Assembly: GCF_000716785.1 (NCBI RefSeq)
Contig: NZ_JNYY01000030.1
Span: 1 to 64,000, forward strand
Reading direction: 5' to 3'
DNA length: 64,000 nt
Source: Amycolatopsis vancoresmycina
Lineage (GTDB): Bacteria; Actinomycetota; Actinomycetes; Mycobacteriales; Pseudonocardiaceae
The translations under genes and the position numbers were made by a program. Each line of letters begins with the position of its first letter. Position 1 is the stretch's first letter. Below the pieces are notes generated by a model that worked only from the letters and a program-made list of their open reading frames with translations, made no database searches and was not told where the DNA came from. Of the stretch, positions 16,258 to 24,933 are shown piece after piece.

Positions 16258-17007
16258 TCAGCTCGCCAGCGGGCGGGAGATCGCGGCGTGGCGCAGGTCC
16301 GGCAGGGCCAGCAGGACGGGCGGGTCGAAGCCGTGCCGCGGGCGCAGCCGGACGTCGGCCAGGCTCGCCGTCACGCCGCGGTGGATGGTCACCGGCCCGG
16401 TCAGGCCGGTGAACGGCCGCAGCCCGTGGTTGTCGAGCAGCGTGGTCCCGTAGGCGTGCGTCAGGACGTACCAGGACCCCAGCGGGACGTCTGCCAGCGC
16501 ATACGGCCCCGGACCGGGCAGGATGGCGTACCGGGCCGGCGCGCCTTCGGCGATCCGGGCGGCGAAGAGCCCGACGAACACCGGCCCGACCTCGGCGGCG
16601 GCCGCGACGCGCAGCTGACCGCGCACGGTCGCCCCGGACCCCGGCTGGGCCTGCCGGTCGGCGATCCGCGGCGCCAGGCCGTGCAGCTGGCGGTAGCCGG
16701 ACGGCGAAACGCCGACGCTGCCGCTGAACCGCGCGCTGAACGTGCCGACGCTGTTGTACCCGACCTGGTGGCTGATGTCGGCCACCGAAATCACGGTCGT
16801 GGCCAGCAGGCGCTTGGCCTCCGCCAGCCGCAGGGCCGACAGGAACCGGCCCGGCGACAGCCCGGTGACCCGCAGGAACACCCGGGTGAAGTGGAACTTG
16901 CTGAACATGGCCGCGCGGGCGAGGTCGTCGATCGTGAGCCGCTCGCCCAGGTTGTCTCGCATGGTCACGATGGCACGTGCCACGGCTTGCCGGACGATCT
17001 CATCCAT
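16258..17007 (-). CDS. AraC-family transcriptional regulator (copy 1)
   Basis: A 249-residue protein with the AraC DNA-binding domain at the N-terminus (residues about 10-110): LTIDDLARAAMFSKFHFTRVF and VGYNSVGTFSARFSGSVGVSP. An effector-like domain of about 130 residues follows. It is a paralogue of the protein at 27003-27908 at the edge of the enediyne cluster, with the same domain order and shared helix sequences (PGRFL.A.RL.EAKRLL.TT). ATG 17007 is preceded by GGAGGGG at a rather long distance. Confidence 0.85.
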   Translation of the reverse strand: MDEIVRQAVARAIVTMRDNLGERLTIDDLARAAMFSKFHFTRVFLRVTGLSPGRFLSALRLAEAKRLLATTVISVADISHQVGYNSVGTFSARFSGSVGVSPSGYRQLHGLAPRIADRQAQPGSGATVRGQLRVAAAAEVGPVFVGLFAARIAEGAPARYAILPGPGPYALADVPLGSWYVLTHAYGTTLLDNHGLRPFTGLTGPVTIHRGVTASLADVRLRPRHGFDPPVLLALPDLRHAAISRPLAS

Positions 17008-17464
17008 GGTGGGCCGTCCCCTCCGGTCGACAGTGCCGCGTCCGGGCCTTCCGGCGAAGGTGCCCGGGTGCGGGAAAAACGATTCCGACCAAAACTGTAG
17101 GACCGCGGACGTCTACTTCTTAAGTGCTCTGTGCACCGGTGCGGATGGATTTCACCGGTGGTCGACATGCGTTTTGCACATGCCGGGTTTGGGGCCGCCG
17201 AGGCGGGGTATCCCCGCCATGACGGATGCACATGGCGCGGGTCGCCGACCGCGCCGAGCACCCGTCCGATCGCGCACCGTGACGGAATCAGCGTGATTCG
17301 ACCGCCGTTCGACGGCTGGTTAGGCCGTTCGGCCTCCTTCCCGAAACCGCACGGACCATGTGTAAGCCACGGCGGCCCGATGACGCGGGCACTGGCTGCG
17401 GGCGCATCACTGGGCGACGATTTATGTCACGTGAAGCATTCATCTTCGCCACTGGGAGCACACA
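17008..17464. other. Intergenic region upstream of the candidate precursor peptide
   Basis: A 457-nt gap between the divergent AraC gene and the small peptide gene. It is less GC-rich than its surroundings near 17080-17170 and 17400-17464. I see no convincing gene. It should hold the promoters of both flanking genes. The RBS CTGGGAGCACACA just before 17465 is clear. Confidence 0.5.
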
Positions 17465-17641
17465 ATGTCCGCACAGGTTTCCGCTAACGTCCGCGCCCTT
17501 TTCGCCGATCTGGGTATCGAGGTCGAGAAGACCGTCACCGACCTGTCGATCGACCGGTTCGAGCAGTGGGGCGACGGCACCGCCGACGTCCGGCCGATCC
17601 TGGGGAGCATCTGCCGGCTGGACGTCCTCGAGGCGGCCTGA
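17465..17641 (+). CDS. Small peptide, candidate RiPP (TOMM) precursor
   Basis: A 58-residue ORF starting ATG 17465 behind a good RBS (GGGAG, 7-nt spacing). The first about 36 residues are acidic and leader-like (FADLGIEVEKTVTDLSIDRF). After a Gly-rich stretch (WGDGTAD) the C-terminal 20 residues contain a single Cys (residue 50) in LGSICRLDV, plus one Ser and few other cyclisable residues. No other small ORF near the YcaO/SagB pair has a comparable RBS. It is unusual for a TOMM core to be so poor in Cys/Ser/Thr, so the assignment is tentative. It could instead be a small regulator or a free-standing carrier-like protein. Confidence 0.5.
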   Translation: MSAQVSANVRALFADLGIEVEKTVTDLSIDRFEQWGDGTADVRPILGSICRLDVLEAA

Positions 17642-17682
17642 GCATCGTTTCCGCTGTTCTCGTGTCTGCCGGGCCGGTCACG

Positions 17683-17704
17683 CCGGGCGCGCACCGCGCG
17701 CCGG
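17683..17704 (+). terminator. GC-rich hairpin after the small peptide gene
   Basis: CCGGGCGCGC (17683-17692) pairs with GCGCGCCGG (17696-17704), with one bulge and a 3-nt loop. It begins 42 nt after the peptide stop codon and could end or attenuate its transcript. There is no T-tract. Confidence 0.4.
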
Positions 17705-17966
17705 ACGGTGGCCGGCTCGTCGCATGTGGAGCACGGCAACGTCTACAAACGACGTGACGGGAAAATTTCCAACAGCACGCCGATCACGACGAGAACCCGT
17801 TACAGTTCGTAGTCGCGCGATCGCGACATGGCATTTTTAACCTAGTATTTGCCTGTGCCCGTGCATTTCGCGGCAGTGAGCTCGGAAGATGCCCGAACGG
17901 TGCAACCGATTCGTCAAGCAGAATGGTTGACTTGACTTCTGGGGAATCGTGAGTGCGGAGGCACCC
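17705..17966. promoter_or_regulatory. AT-richer leader region before response regulator copy 2
   Basis: This 262-nt stretch is clearly less GC-rich than its surroundings. It contains a small palindromic hairpin GTCGCG-CGAT-CGCGAC (17812-17827) and a possible -10 element TAGTAT (17843-17848) about 120 nt before the regulator start. I find no good -35 hexamer. No gene is seen here. Confidence 0.35.
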
Positions 17967-18572
17967 GTGATCAGAGTGCTGGTTGCCGAGGACATGCACA
18001 TCGTACGGGGCGCGCTGGTCGCCCTGCTGCGGCTGGAACCCGACATCGACGTGGTCGCGGAGGTGGCGTCCGGCCTGGAGATCCTGCCGGCGGCCCGCGC
18101 CAACCAGGCGCAGGTGGCGGTCATCGACATCGACCTGCCGGGCAAGGACGGCCTCACCGCGGCCGGTGAGCTGCACGAACAGCTGCCCGGCTGCCGGACC
18201 CTCATCCTGACCAGCCTCGGCAGGCCGGGGACGCTGCGGCGGGCGCTGGACGCCAAGGTCGGCGGGTTCCTGCTGAAGGACGCCCCGCCCGACAAGCTGG
18301 CCAACGCCGTCCGCGGGGTCCTCGCCGGCCGCCGGATGGTGGACGGCGACCTGGCGCTGGCCGCGTGGGACACCGTCGACTGCCCGCTCACCAGCCGCGA
18401 GCTGGACGTGCTCCGGATGACCTCGCAGGGCTACGGGACGGTGGAGGTCGCCGCGCGGCTCTACCTGTCCGCCGGCACGGTCCGGAACTACCTGACGACG
18501 GTGGTCGCGAAGCTCAACGCCCGCAACCGGGTCGACGCCATCCGCATCGCCGAGGAGTCCGGCTGGCTCTGA
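17967..18572 (+). CDS. NarL/LuxR-type response regulator (copy 2)
   Basis: A 201-residue paralogue of the regulator at 15398-16003. It has a receiver with IRVLVAEDMHIVRGALVALL, phospho-Asp in AVIDIDLPGKDG and GFLLKDAPPDKLANAVRG, then a LuxR HTH with LTSRELDVLRMTSQGYG. GTG 17967 follows GGAGG by 7 nt and gives exactly the length of the paralogue, so I prefer it over GTG 17949. It converges on the double histidine kinase gene, whose output domains are the obvious partner. Confidence 0.9.
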   Translation: MIRVLVAEDMHIVRGALVALLRLEPDIDVVAEVASGLEILPAARANQAQVAVIDIDLPGKDGLTAAGELHEQLPGCRTLILTSLGRPGTLRRALDAKVGGFLLKDAPPDKLANAVRGVLAGRRMVDGDLALAAWDTVDCPLTSRELDVLRMTSQGYGTVEVAARLYLSAGTVRNYLTTVVAKLNARNRVDAIRIAEESGWL

Positions 18573-18598
18573 GCCGCAACAGGTATAGACCAGTACGA

Positions 18599-20971
18599 TC
18601 AGACCGGGACGACGGCCCGCAGCCGGAACCGGCCGTCCGGCTCGACCCCGGCGGTCAGCTCGCCGCCGAGGTCGGCGACCCGGTGCGAGAGGTTGCCGAT
18701 CCCGCTGCCCGGCGACGAATCGCGGGGCACCGCGCGCGGCGCGGGCACGACCGGCTCCGCCGGATTGCCGCCGTCACCGGGGTTCCCGGCCTGCCCGTCC
18801 CGCCAGCCCCCGACGCCGTCGTTGACGATGTCGAGGCTGATTCCGCCGTCGGTGCGGTACATCGCGATCTCGCAGCTCTCGACCCGGCTGTGCCGCAGCA
18901 CGTTCGTGACGCCTTCGCGCAGCACCACGGCCAGCACCGTGCGCACCGGCGTGGGCAGCTCGTCCTCCAGCATCTCCATCCGCACCCGGACGTCGGCGGA
19001 GGTCAGCACCGACTTCGCGGTGCGTGACTCGCTGGCCAGCGACAGTTCGCGGTAGCCGCTGGCCACCGAGCGCACGTCGGACAGCGCCTGCCGCGTCAGG
19101 CCGAGGACCTCGGCGAGCTCGTCGGCGGCGCGGTGGCGGTCCAGCGGCAGGATCCGGGCCGTCAGCTCGCTCTTGAGCGCGATCGCCGACAGGCTCATGC
19201 CGAGCAGGTCGTGCAGGTCGCGGGCGAAGCGCAGCCGCTCCTCGGCCAGCGCCATCTCGGCCAGCCGCCGCCGCGTGTTGTCGAGCTCGGTGACCAGACG
19301 GACCAGCCACAGCAGCCCGAACACGGCCAGCCCGGTCATCACCGTCGCGGCGGTGTAGAACACCGTCGAGGTGATGTCCGCGCCCGAGATCCGCTGGATC
19401 TCCGCGTAGGCGGCGATGTTGAGCGCGAAGAACACCCAGCCCGCGACCGGCGGCAGGACCAGCAGCGAGCTGCCGATCAGCAGCCCGGGCAGGCTGACCC
19501 AGTTCGGGCCCAGCGGGAGCAGCGGCAGGTAGATGAGGCACGCCTGGACGAACAGCATGCCGTAGCTCTGCGCCGTGCGCAGGTTGGTGGCCGGCCGGTT
19601 GAAGTAGGAGAACTGCAGCGCCAGCAACGCCACGATCGAGCCGACGACCAGGATCACCTGCCACGGCTGGGTGGTCAGCTCCAGCACGTGCAGCGTGGCC
19701 CCGCACGCCATCAGGGACATGACCACCGGCAGCAGCCGCCGGATCCGCTTGGACTCGGTCTCCGCCTGCCGCTCGGCTTCGTGTGCGCCCCCGGTGGCCA
19801 GCCGTTCCGGGACCGGCAGCTCGACCCGCAGCCGGAACCGGCCGTCCGGACCGGTCTTCGCCGTCGCCGTGCCGCCGAGCGCGGCGACCTCGTCGGGCAG
19901 CGGCGCCAGCGTGGTCGCCGGGTCGTCCGCCGTCACGCCGTCGTTGGTGATTTCCAGGGTGACCTTGCCGTCGTGGTGCCGGACGTCGATCTCGCAGTGC
20001 TCGACGTCGCTGTAGCGCAAGACGTTCGTGACGCCTTCGCGCAGCACCTTGGCCAGCAGCGTGCGCGCCTGGACCGGCAGGTCGCCCTGGTCGAGGTGGA
20101 CCCGGACGGCGATCTCGGACGCCGACAGCAGCGTTTCCGCCGTCCGCGACTCCTTCTCCAGCGACAGTTCGCGGTAGCCGTGCGAAACCGCGCGGACGTC
20201 GGACAGGGTGCGCTGGGCGGTCGCGGTGATCTCGCCCAGCTCGGTCTTGGCCGCCTCCACGGACTTCCGCATCAGCCGCTGCGCGAGTTCACCCTTGAGG
20301 GCGATGGCGGACAGGCTCAGCCCGAGCAGGTCGTGCAGGTCGCGGGCGAAGGCGAGCCGCTGCTCGGCGACCGCGCGCTGGGCGAGTTCGGTGCGCGCCT
20401 GGTGCAGTTCGTGGACCATCCGGGCCAGCCGGGCCAGCAGGTAGTAGAGGATGCTGTAGAAGCAGGCCGAGAAGCCGATGTAGATCGTGTCCAGCGTCGT
20501 CGCGCCGAAGATGTGGTAGACCCACACCTCGCTCAGCGCCACCACGCCCAGCGTCGGCCACGCGTACCGCGGCGGCAGCACCAGCAGGGCCGCGCCGCCG
20601 ACGAAGTCCGGCATGTCCGCCCACAGGATGCCGAACGTCGGCAGCGGGACGTAGGCCAGCACGACCACCACCGCGAGCAGCACCCGGCTGGTGACCGAGT
20701 CGAGCCGGGCGGACGGGCGGCTGAACCACAGCAGCTGGATCCCGAGCAGGCCGGCGACCGCGGCGACGGCGTACAGCGCGTGGAGTCCGTCGACCGAAGC
20801 CGGCAGCAGGCCGACGACGCCGATCACGCTGAACCCGGCGATGACCACGACGATGATGGCCGAGGCCAGGTAGGTGGCCAGCCGGGGGCGCCGGTCCGCC
20901 GCGGTGGTGCCGCGGGGTTCGGCGGTCGCTGAGCGCCCGGTGGGGGGCTCGAGTGCGGCGACCGGAGACAT
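18599..20971 (-). CDS. Double histidine kinase: two complete NarL/DesK-type kinases in one chain
   Basis: A 790-residue protein built from two full kinases in tandem. Module 1 (about 1-390) has membrane helices, then FARDLHDLLGLSLSAIALKGEL (HisKA_3) and an HATPase domain with LREGVTNVLRYSD. Module 2 (about 390-790) repeats this with its own helices, FARDLHDLLGMSLSAIALKSEL and LREGVTNVLRHSR, ending with the G box GSGIGNLSHRVADLGGEL. Module 1 seems to lack a clear G box: after TNDGVTADD it goes straight to the C-terminal strand. ATG 20971 follows GGAGGG. Both phospho-acceptor histidines are kept. It probably signals to the response regulator encoded convergently. Confidence 0.88.
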   Translation of the reverse strand: MSPVAALEPPTGRSATAEPRGTTAADRRPRLATYLASAIIVVVIAGFSVIGVVGLLPASVDGLHALYAVAAVAGLLGIQLLWFSRPSARLDSVTSRVLLAVVVVLAYVPLPTFGILWADMPDFVGGAALLVLPPRYAWPTLGVVALSEVWVYHIFGATTLDTIYIGFSACFYSILYYLLARLARMVHELHQARTELAQRAVAEQRLAFARDLHDLLGLSLSAIALKGELAQRLMRKSVEAAKTELGEITATAQRTLSDVRAVSHGYRELSLEKESRTAETLLSASEIAVRVHLDQGDLPVQARTLLAKVLREGVTNVLRYSDVEHCEIDVRHHDGKVTLEITNDGVTADDPATTLAPLPDEVAALGGTATAKTGPDGRFRLRVELPVPERLATGGAHEAERQAETESKRIRRLLPVVMSLMACGATLHVLELTTQPWQVILVVGSIVALLALQFSYFNRPATNLRTAQSYGMLFVQACLIYLPLLPLGPNWVSLPGLLIGSSLLVLPPVAGWVFFALNIAAYAEIQRISGADITSTVFYTAATVMTGLAVFGLLWLVRLVTELDNTRRRLAEMALAEERLRFARDLHDLLGMSLSAIALKSELTARILPLDRHRAADELAEVLGLTRQALSDVRSVASGYRELSLASESRTAKSVLTSADVRVRMEMLEDELPTPVRTVLAVVLREGVTNVLRHSRVESCEIAMYRTDGGISLDIVNDGVGGWRDGQAGNPGDGGNPAEPVVPAPRAVPRDSSPGSGIGNLSHRVADLGGELTAGVEPDGRFRLRAVVPV

Positions 20972-21147
20972 CAGTGCGGACCCTCCGGGATCTGCGCGGC
21001 GACCGGGCCGCCCGGGTGGCCGGGTCTCGGCGCTGTGTGTGCGTGCTGACGGCTGATCATAACTCAAGGGAGCGCCCCCGAAATCGGGCGAAAACCCGCG
21101 ACCGGGCGGCGGGACAGCGGAAATCCGCCCGGTCGCGTCCGATCGGG

Positions 21148-21648
21148 TCAGCGCCGGTCCGGTGTGGGCGGGAGCCCGCCCGCGTTCGCGAGCAGGCCCA
21201 GGAAGTCCAGGCGCGGCACCGCGACCGAACCGGTGTGCAGCACGCAACCGTCCGCCAGGCGGAAGAAGCTGAGCCCGGACTCGTCGTCGGCCGAGGCACC
21301 GGGCACGTGCCGGGTCGCCGGGAAGTCGTCGGTGAACGCGGTGCCGGCGGCCGAGTAGGCGGCCACGTCCCAGCCGAGGTGCCGCCGGTACTGTTCGAGT
21401 TTCGCGTAGGGCGCACGGGAGACGAGCACCAGCCGCAGGCCGGGGTCGTGCAGCGCGGCGGTGACCTCGAGCGCCGGGACGACGTCCGCGGGTCCGCTGT
21501 GGTCGGCCATCGGGTGGTGCACGGCGAGCCGCCGGCGCCCCCGGAACAGCTCGGTCAGCGAGACCCGGCCACATGGGCCTTCGAACAGGTATCCGGTCCC
21601 GGCGACGACACGGGGGCGGTCGAGTTCCGGCACGGTCAGCTCCGTCAT
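21148..21648 (-). CDS. DUF899-like (thioredoxin-fold) protein, short form
   Basis: A 166-residue protein whose middle matches the DUF899 pattern I know (LFRGRRRLAVHHPM, VTAALHDPGLRLVLVSRAPYAKLEQYRRHLGW, DESGLSFFRLADGCVLHTGSV). Typical members are longer and carry a CPSC-type motif after the first strand; here that segment reads MADHSGPAD with no Cys. A redox role is therefore doubtful. ATG 21648 follows GGAGGG. Confidence 0.6.
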   Translation of the reverse strand: MTELTVPELDRPRVVAGTGYLFEGPCGRVSLTELFRGRRRLAVHHPMADHSGPADVVPALEVTAALHDPGLRLVLVSRAPYAKLEQYRRHLGWDVAAYSAAGTAFTDDFPATRHVPGASADDESGLSFFRLADGCVLHTGSVAVPRLDFLGLLANAGGLPPTPDRR

Positions 21649-21809
21649 CACTGGCCCTCCCTGGCTGTGTTCCACTGCGGATTGTGGGCCGCGCCCGGCG
21701 GGCGGGCCCAGCGTTCGGTCCGGGTACCGCAACCTGGGAGACGCGCCCGGGCCGGCCCGTCCGCTGCCCCTGCCGTGCCGGGCGGGCCGGGCGACCCTAG
21801 GCTCGGCCC

Positions 21810-22430
21810 ATGGCACGCTATTTCGACCTGCACCCGGAGAACCCCCAGAAGCGGGCGCTCGGCCAGGTCGTCGAGATCCTCCGGAACGACGGGCTGATCG
21901 CCTACCCGACCGACTCGTGCTTCGCGCTCGGGTGCCGTCCGGGCAACCGCGACGGGCTCGACCGCATCCGCGCCATCCGCAAGCTGGACCACCGGCACCA
22001 CTTCACCCTGGTCTGCCAGGACTTCGCCCAGCTCGGCCAGTTCGTGCACATCGACAACGCGGTGTTCCGCGCGATCAAGGCGGCGACCCCGGGCAGCTAC
22101 ACGTTCATCCTGCCGGCCACCAAGGAGGTGCCGCGGCGGCTGATGCACGAGAAGAAGAAAACGGTCGGCGTGCGCATCCCCGACCACCGCGTGACGCAGG
22201 CGCTGCTGGCGGAGCTCGGCGAACCGCTGCTGTCGAGCACGCTGCTGCTCCCGGGCGAGGGCGAGCCGATGACGCAGGGCTGGGAAATCAAGGAGGAGCT
22301 GGACAACGCGCTGGAAGCGGTGCTCGACTCCGGCGACTGCGGGGTGGAACCGACGACGGTGGTGGACTTCTCCTCGGGGGAGGCGGAAATCCTGCGCGTG
22401 GGTGCGGGGGACCCGGCACCGTTCGAGTAG
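21810..22430 (+). CDS. YciO/Sua5/YrdC-type L-threonylcarbamoyladenylate synthase family protein
   Basis: A 206-residue protein with the YrdC fold signature: GLIAYPTDSCFALGC near the N-terminus and KLDHRHHFTLVCQDFAQL, then PGSYTFILPATKEVP. The family makes threonylcarbamoyl-AMP for tRNA t6A. The length and the LHPENPQKRALGQVVEILR start are more like the YciO subgroup than full-length Sua5. Housekeeping, not part of either cluster. Confidence 0.85.
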   Translation: MARYFDLHPENPQKRALGQVVEILRNDGLIAYPTDSCFALGCRPGNRDGLDRIRAIRKLDHRHHFTLVCQDFAQLGQFVHIDNAVFRAIKAATPGSYTFILPATKEVPRRLMHEKKKTVGVRIPDHRVTQALLAELGEPLLSSTLLLPGEGEPMTQGWEIKEELDNALEAVLDSGDCGVEPTTVVDFSSGEAEILRVGAGDPAPFE

Positions 22431-22433
22431 GCG

Positions 22434-23120
22434 TCAGCGCTCCAGCAGCTCCAGCCATTCGGCGGTGTGGCCGCCCGTGAACGCGAGTGACAGGTCCTCG
22501 GCGAACCGGCGGCCGGTCACCAGCAGGCAGAAGTCCTCCGCCGGGCCCGTGATGCGGTCGCGGGCGTCCTCCGGGCCGAACTGCCAGAGCTCGCCCGACG
22601 GCGCGCGCAGCTCGAAGCGGAACTGGTCCGGTGGCGTCTCCTGGTGCCGGTGGTACACGCGGTCGCGCGTCCGGATGCCGTAGTACGCCACGTGGCCGAT
22701 CGCGTCCGTGCGGCGCAGGCGGGCGCCGACCGCGTCGGCGATGTCCTGGCCGCAGGCGAACAGCTCGGTCAGGACCGCCGCCGCCAGCACCGACGGGCGC
22801 AGGGGGCCGTCGCTCCACGGGAGCTCCGGGGCCGGTGGGGCCGAGGCGAGCAGGGCCGTCGCCTTGCGCTGCTCGATCAGCCAGCTCACGATCGCCTCGT
22901 CGAGGGAGTCGTAGGAGATCTGCGGGGTCACCCCGAACGCCGCCGGGTGCTCGACGCTGAGCCGGACCAGCCGCGCGGTCGACGTCAGCCGGGCGAAGTG
23001 GCCGGTGAGGTCCGGGCCGGGGGCTCCGCCACCCGGAGCCCCCGAAAAGTACCCGTGCCGCTCGGCCAGGTCGGCCAGCGCCTCGGTCTCCGTCTGCAGG
23101 TCCGTGAACACGTCGGCCAT
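22434..23120 (-). CDS. TIGR03084-type DinB-like metal-binding protein (copy 1)
   Basis: A 228-residue protein of the mycothiol-dependent isomerase superfamily. It shares with the protein at 35482-36276 the segments FACGQDIADAVGARLRRTDAIGH, FRFELRAPSGELWQFGPEDA and RITGPAEDFCLLVTGRR. The N-terminus (GAPGGGAPGPDLTGH) lacks the usual W..P....W sequence seen in the other copy, so this copy may have lost part of the metal site. It converges on the YciO gene with a 3-nt gap. Confidence 0.65.
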   Translation of the reverse strand: MADVFTDLQTETEALADLAERHGYFSGAPGGGAPGPDLTGHFARLTSTARLVRLSVEHPAAFGVTPQISYDSLDEAIVSWLIEQRKATALLASAPPAPELPWSDGPLRPSVLAAAVLTELFACGQDIADAVGARLRRTDAIGHVAYYGIRTRDRVYHRHQETPPDQFRFELRAPSGELWQFGPEDARDRITGPAEDFCLLVTGRRFAEDLSLAFTGGHTAEWLELLER

Positions 23121-23266
23121 CGGCGCCCAACCTCCTGGTCCGGGCAGCCGGGACCGCCCGGAACCAGCCTGGCAGCCCGCCTCGCGGCGGCTCCACTCCG
23201 CGGTTGCGGCGCGGTCGGCTATGTTCGGCCACGGACGCGGCGAGGGTGGCTGAAGGGAGCCCGGAC

Positions 23267-23650
23267 GTGAAGTACCTGCTGGCGATGTACCTGAACCCCG
23301 ACGTGATGGCGAAGCTGTCCGAGGAGGACATGAACGGCATCATGACCGGGCACCAGGAGTTCATCCGCACCATCCGCGAATCCGGCGAGATGATCAGCAC
23401 CCAGGCGCTCGGCGCGGTCGCCGACAGCAGCGTCGTGCGCGTGCGCGGGGGCCTGCCCGCCGTCACCGACGGCCCGTTCCTCGAGTCCAAGGAGTTCCTG
23501 GCCGGCTACTACCTCGTCGAGTGCGCGAGCAAGGAGCGCGCCGTCGAGCTCGCGGGGATGATCCCGGACGCGGCCATCGAAGGCCTCGGCATCGAGGTCC
23601 GCGAGGTGGTCTTCTTCGCCGACGCCGAATCCGAAGTCCCCATGGCGTGA
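23267..23650 (+). CDS. YCII/DGPF-domain protein paired with an ECF sigma factor
   Basis: A 127-residue ferredoxin-like YCII protein with the DGPF hallmark (AVTDGPFLESKEFLAGYYLVE). Genes of this type are regularly placed next to ECF42-type sigma factors and are thought to be sigma targets or partners. GTG 23267 follows GAAGGGAG. Its stop overlaps the sigma gene start (GTGA). Confidence 0.85.
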   Translation: MKYLLAMYLNPDVMAKLSEEDMNGIMTGHQEFIRTIRESGEMISTQALGAVADSSVVRVRGGLPAVTDGPFLESKEFLAGYYLVECASKERAVELAGMIPDAAIEGLGIEVREVVFFADAESEVPMA

Positions 23651-24885
23651 CCGGCGTCGCCGAGACGCTGCGGCCGCTCGTGCCGCAGGTGCTGGGCGTG
23701 CTGGTCCGCCGGTACGGCCAGTTCGACGCGTGCGAGGACGCCGTCCAGGAAGCCCTGCTGGCGGCGAGCGAGCAGTGGCCGGCCGAGGGCGTCCCGGACC
23801 ACCCGCGCAGCTGGCTGATCACGGTCGCGACCCGGCGGCTCACCGACCACTGGCGCAGCGAGAGCGCGCGACGGCGGCGCGAGGAGACGGTCGCCGTGCG
23901 GGAGCCGGTGACCGTCGTGGCCGGGCCGGGCGAGGAGCGGCCCGCCGCCGAAGACGACACGCTGTCGCTGCTGTTCCTGTGCTGCCACCCGGCGGTTTCG
24001 CCGCCTTCGCAGGTCGCGCTGACGCTGCGCGCAGTCGGCGGCCTGACCACGGCGCAGATCGCGAGCGCCTTCCTGGTGCCCGAGGCCACCATGACGCGGC
24101 GCATCACCCGCGCGAAGGAGAGCATCGCCGCGGCGGGATCGACCTTCAGCGAGCCCTCGCCCGCCGACTTCCCGGCGCGGCTGCAGGTGGTGCTGCAGGT
24201 GCTGTACCTGATCTTCAACGAGGGGTACACGGCGACGTCGGGGGAGAACCTGCTGCGCGTCGAGCTGGCCACCGAGGCGATCCGGCTGACCCGGGCGGTG
24301 CACGCGCTGATCCCCGGCGAGGGCGAGGTCGCGGGCCTGCTGGCGCTGATGCTCCTGACCGACGCCCGCCGGGCGGCCCGCACCGGCCCGGACGGCGAGC
24401 TGGTGCCGCTCCCGGAGCAGGACCGCGCGCAGTGGGACGCGGCGATGATCGCCGAAGGCGTCTCGCTGGTGCGTGCGACGCTGGGCCGCGGCCCGGTGGG
24501 GCCGTACCAGGTCCAGGCGGCGATCGCGGCGCTGCACGCCGAGGCGCCCGGCACGGACGAGACCGACTGGCCGCAGATCGTCGAGCTGTACGGCGTGCTG
24601 GGCGAGCTCATGCCGGGCCCGGTGGTGACGATGAACCTGGCGGTGGCGCTCGCCCAGGTGGCGGGCGCCGACGCCGGGCTGGCGGTCCTGGACGGCATCG
24701 ACGCCAAGGCGGGCGTCGGCCGCCGGGTGGACGCGGTCCGGGCGCACCTGCTGGAACGCGCGGGCCGCCCGGCGGACGCCCTCGAGCACTACCTGAAGGC
24801 GGCGAAACGCACGGAGAGCGGCCCGGAGCGGCGGTACCTCGAAGCCCAGGCCGCGCGGGTCGAGGCCGGGCTGCCGCCCGCCTGA
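23647..24885 (+). CDS. ECF sigma factor with C-terminal TPR-like extension (ECF42 type)
   Basis: A 412-residue protein. Sigma-70 region 2 (FDACEDAVQEALLAASEQWP, HPRSWLITVATRRLTDHWR) and region 4 (LTLRAVGGLTTAQIASAFLVPEATMTRRITRAKE) fill the first about 190 residues. The remaining 220 residues are a helical, TPR-like domain (YLIFNEGYTATSG, LMLLTDARRAAR, LNLAVA-type repeats) typical of ECF42 factors. No anti-sigma gene is beside it; in this group the C-terminal extension and the DGPF partner are thought to control activity. Start GTG 23647 overlaps the YCII stop. Confidence 0.87.
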   Translation: MTGVAETLRPLVPQVLGVLVRRYGQFDACEDAVQEALLAASEQWPAEGVPDHPRSWLITVATRRLTDHWRSESARRRREETVAVREPVTVVAGPGEERPAAEDDTLSLLFLCCHPAVSPPSQVALTLRAVGGLTTAQIASAFLVPEATMTRRITRAKESIAAAGSTFSEPSPADFPARLQVVLQVLYLIFNEGYTATSGENLLRVELATEAIRLTRAVHALIPGEGEVAGLLALMLLTDARRAARTGPDGELVPLPEQDRAQWDAAMIAEGVSLVRATLGRGPVGPYQVQAAIAALHAEAPGTDETDWPQIVELYGVLGELMPGPVVTMNLAVALAQVAGADAGLAVLDGIDAKAGVGRRVDAVRAHLLERAGRPADALEHYLKAAKRTESGPERRYLEAQAARVEAGLPPA

Positions 24886-24933
24886 ACCGCACGAGTGCCG
24901 GGCCTGCCGGAGGGAGCAGGCCCGGCCCTGGTT

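Noticed and set aside
17784..18391. Minus-strand ORFs opposite response regulator copy 2.
   Set aside because: They are shadows: the plus-strand frame has complete receiver and LuxR motifs, and the same kind of shadow appears opposite copy 1.
20972..21574. N-terminal extension of the double kinase up to position 21574.
   Set aside because: It would be Arg/Pro-rich without structure, it overlaps the DUF899-like gene on the same strand, and a strong RBS precedes ATG 20971.
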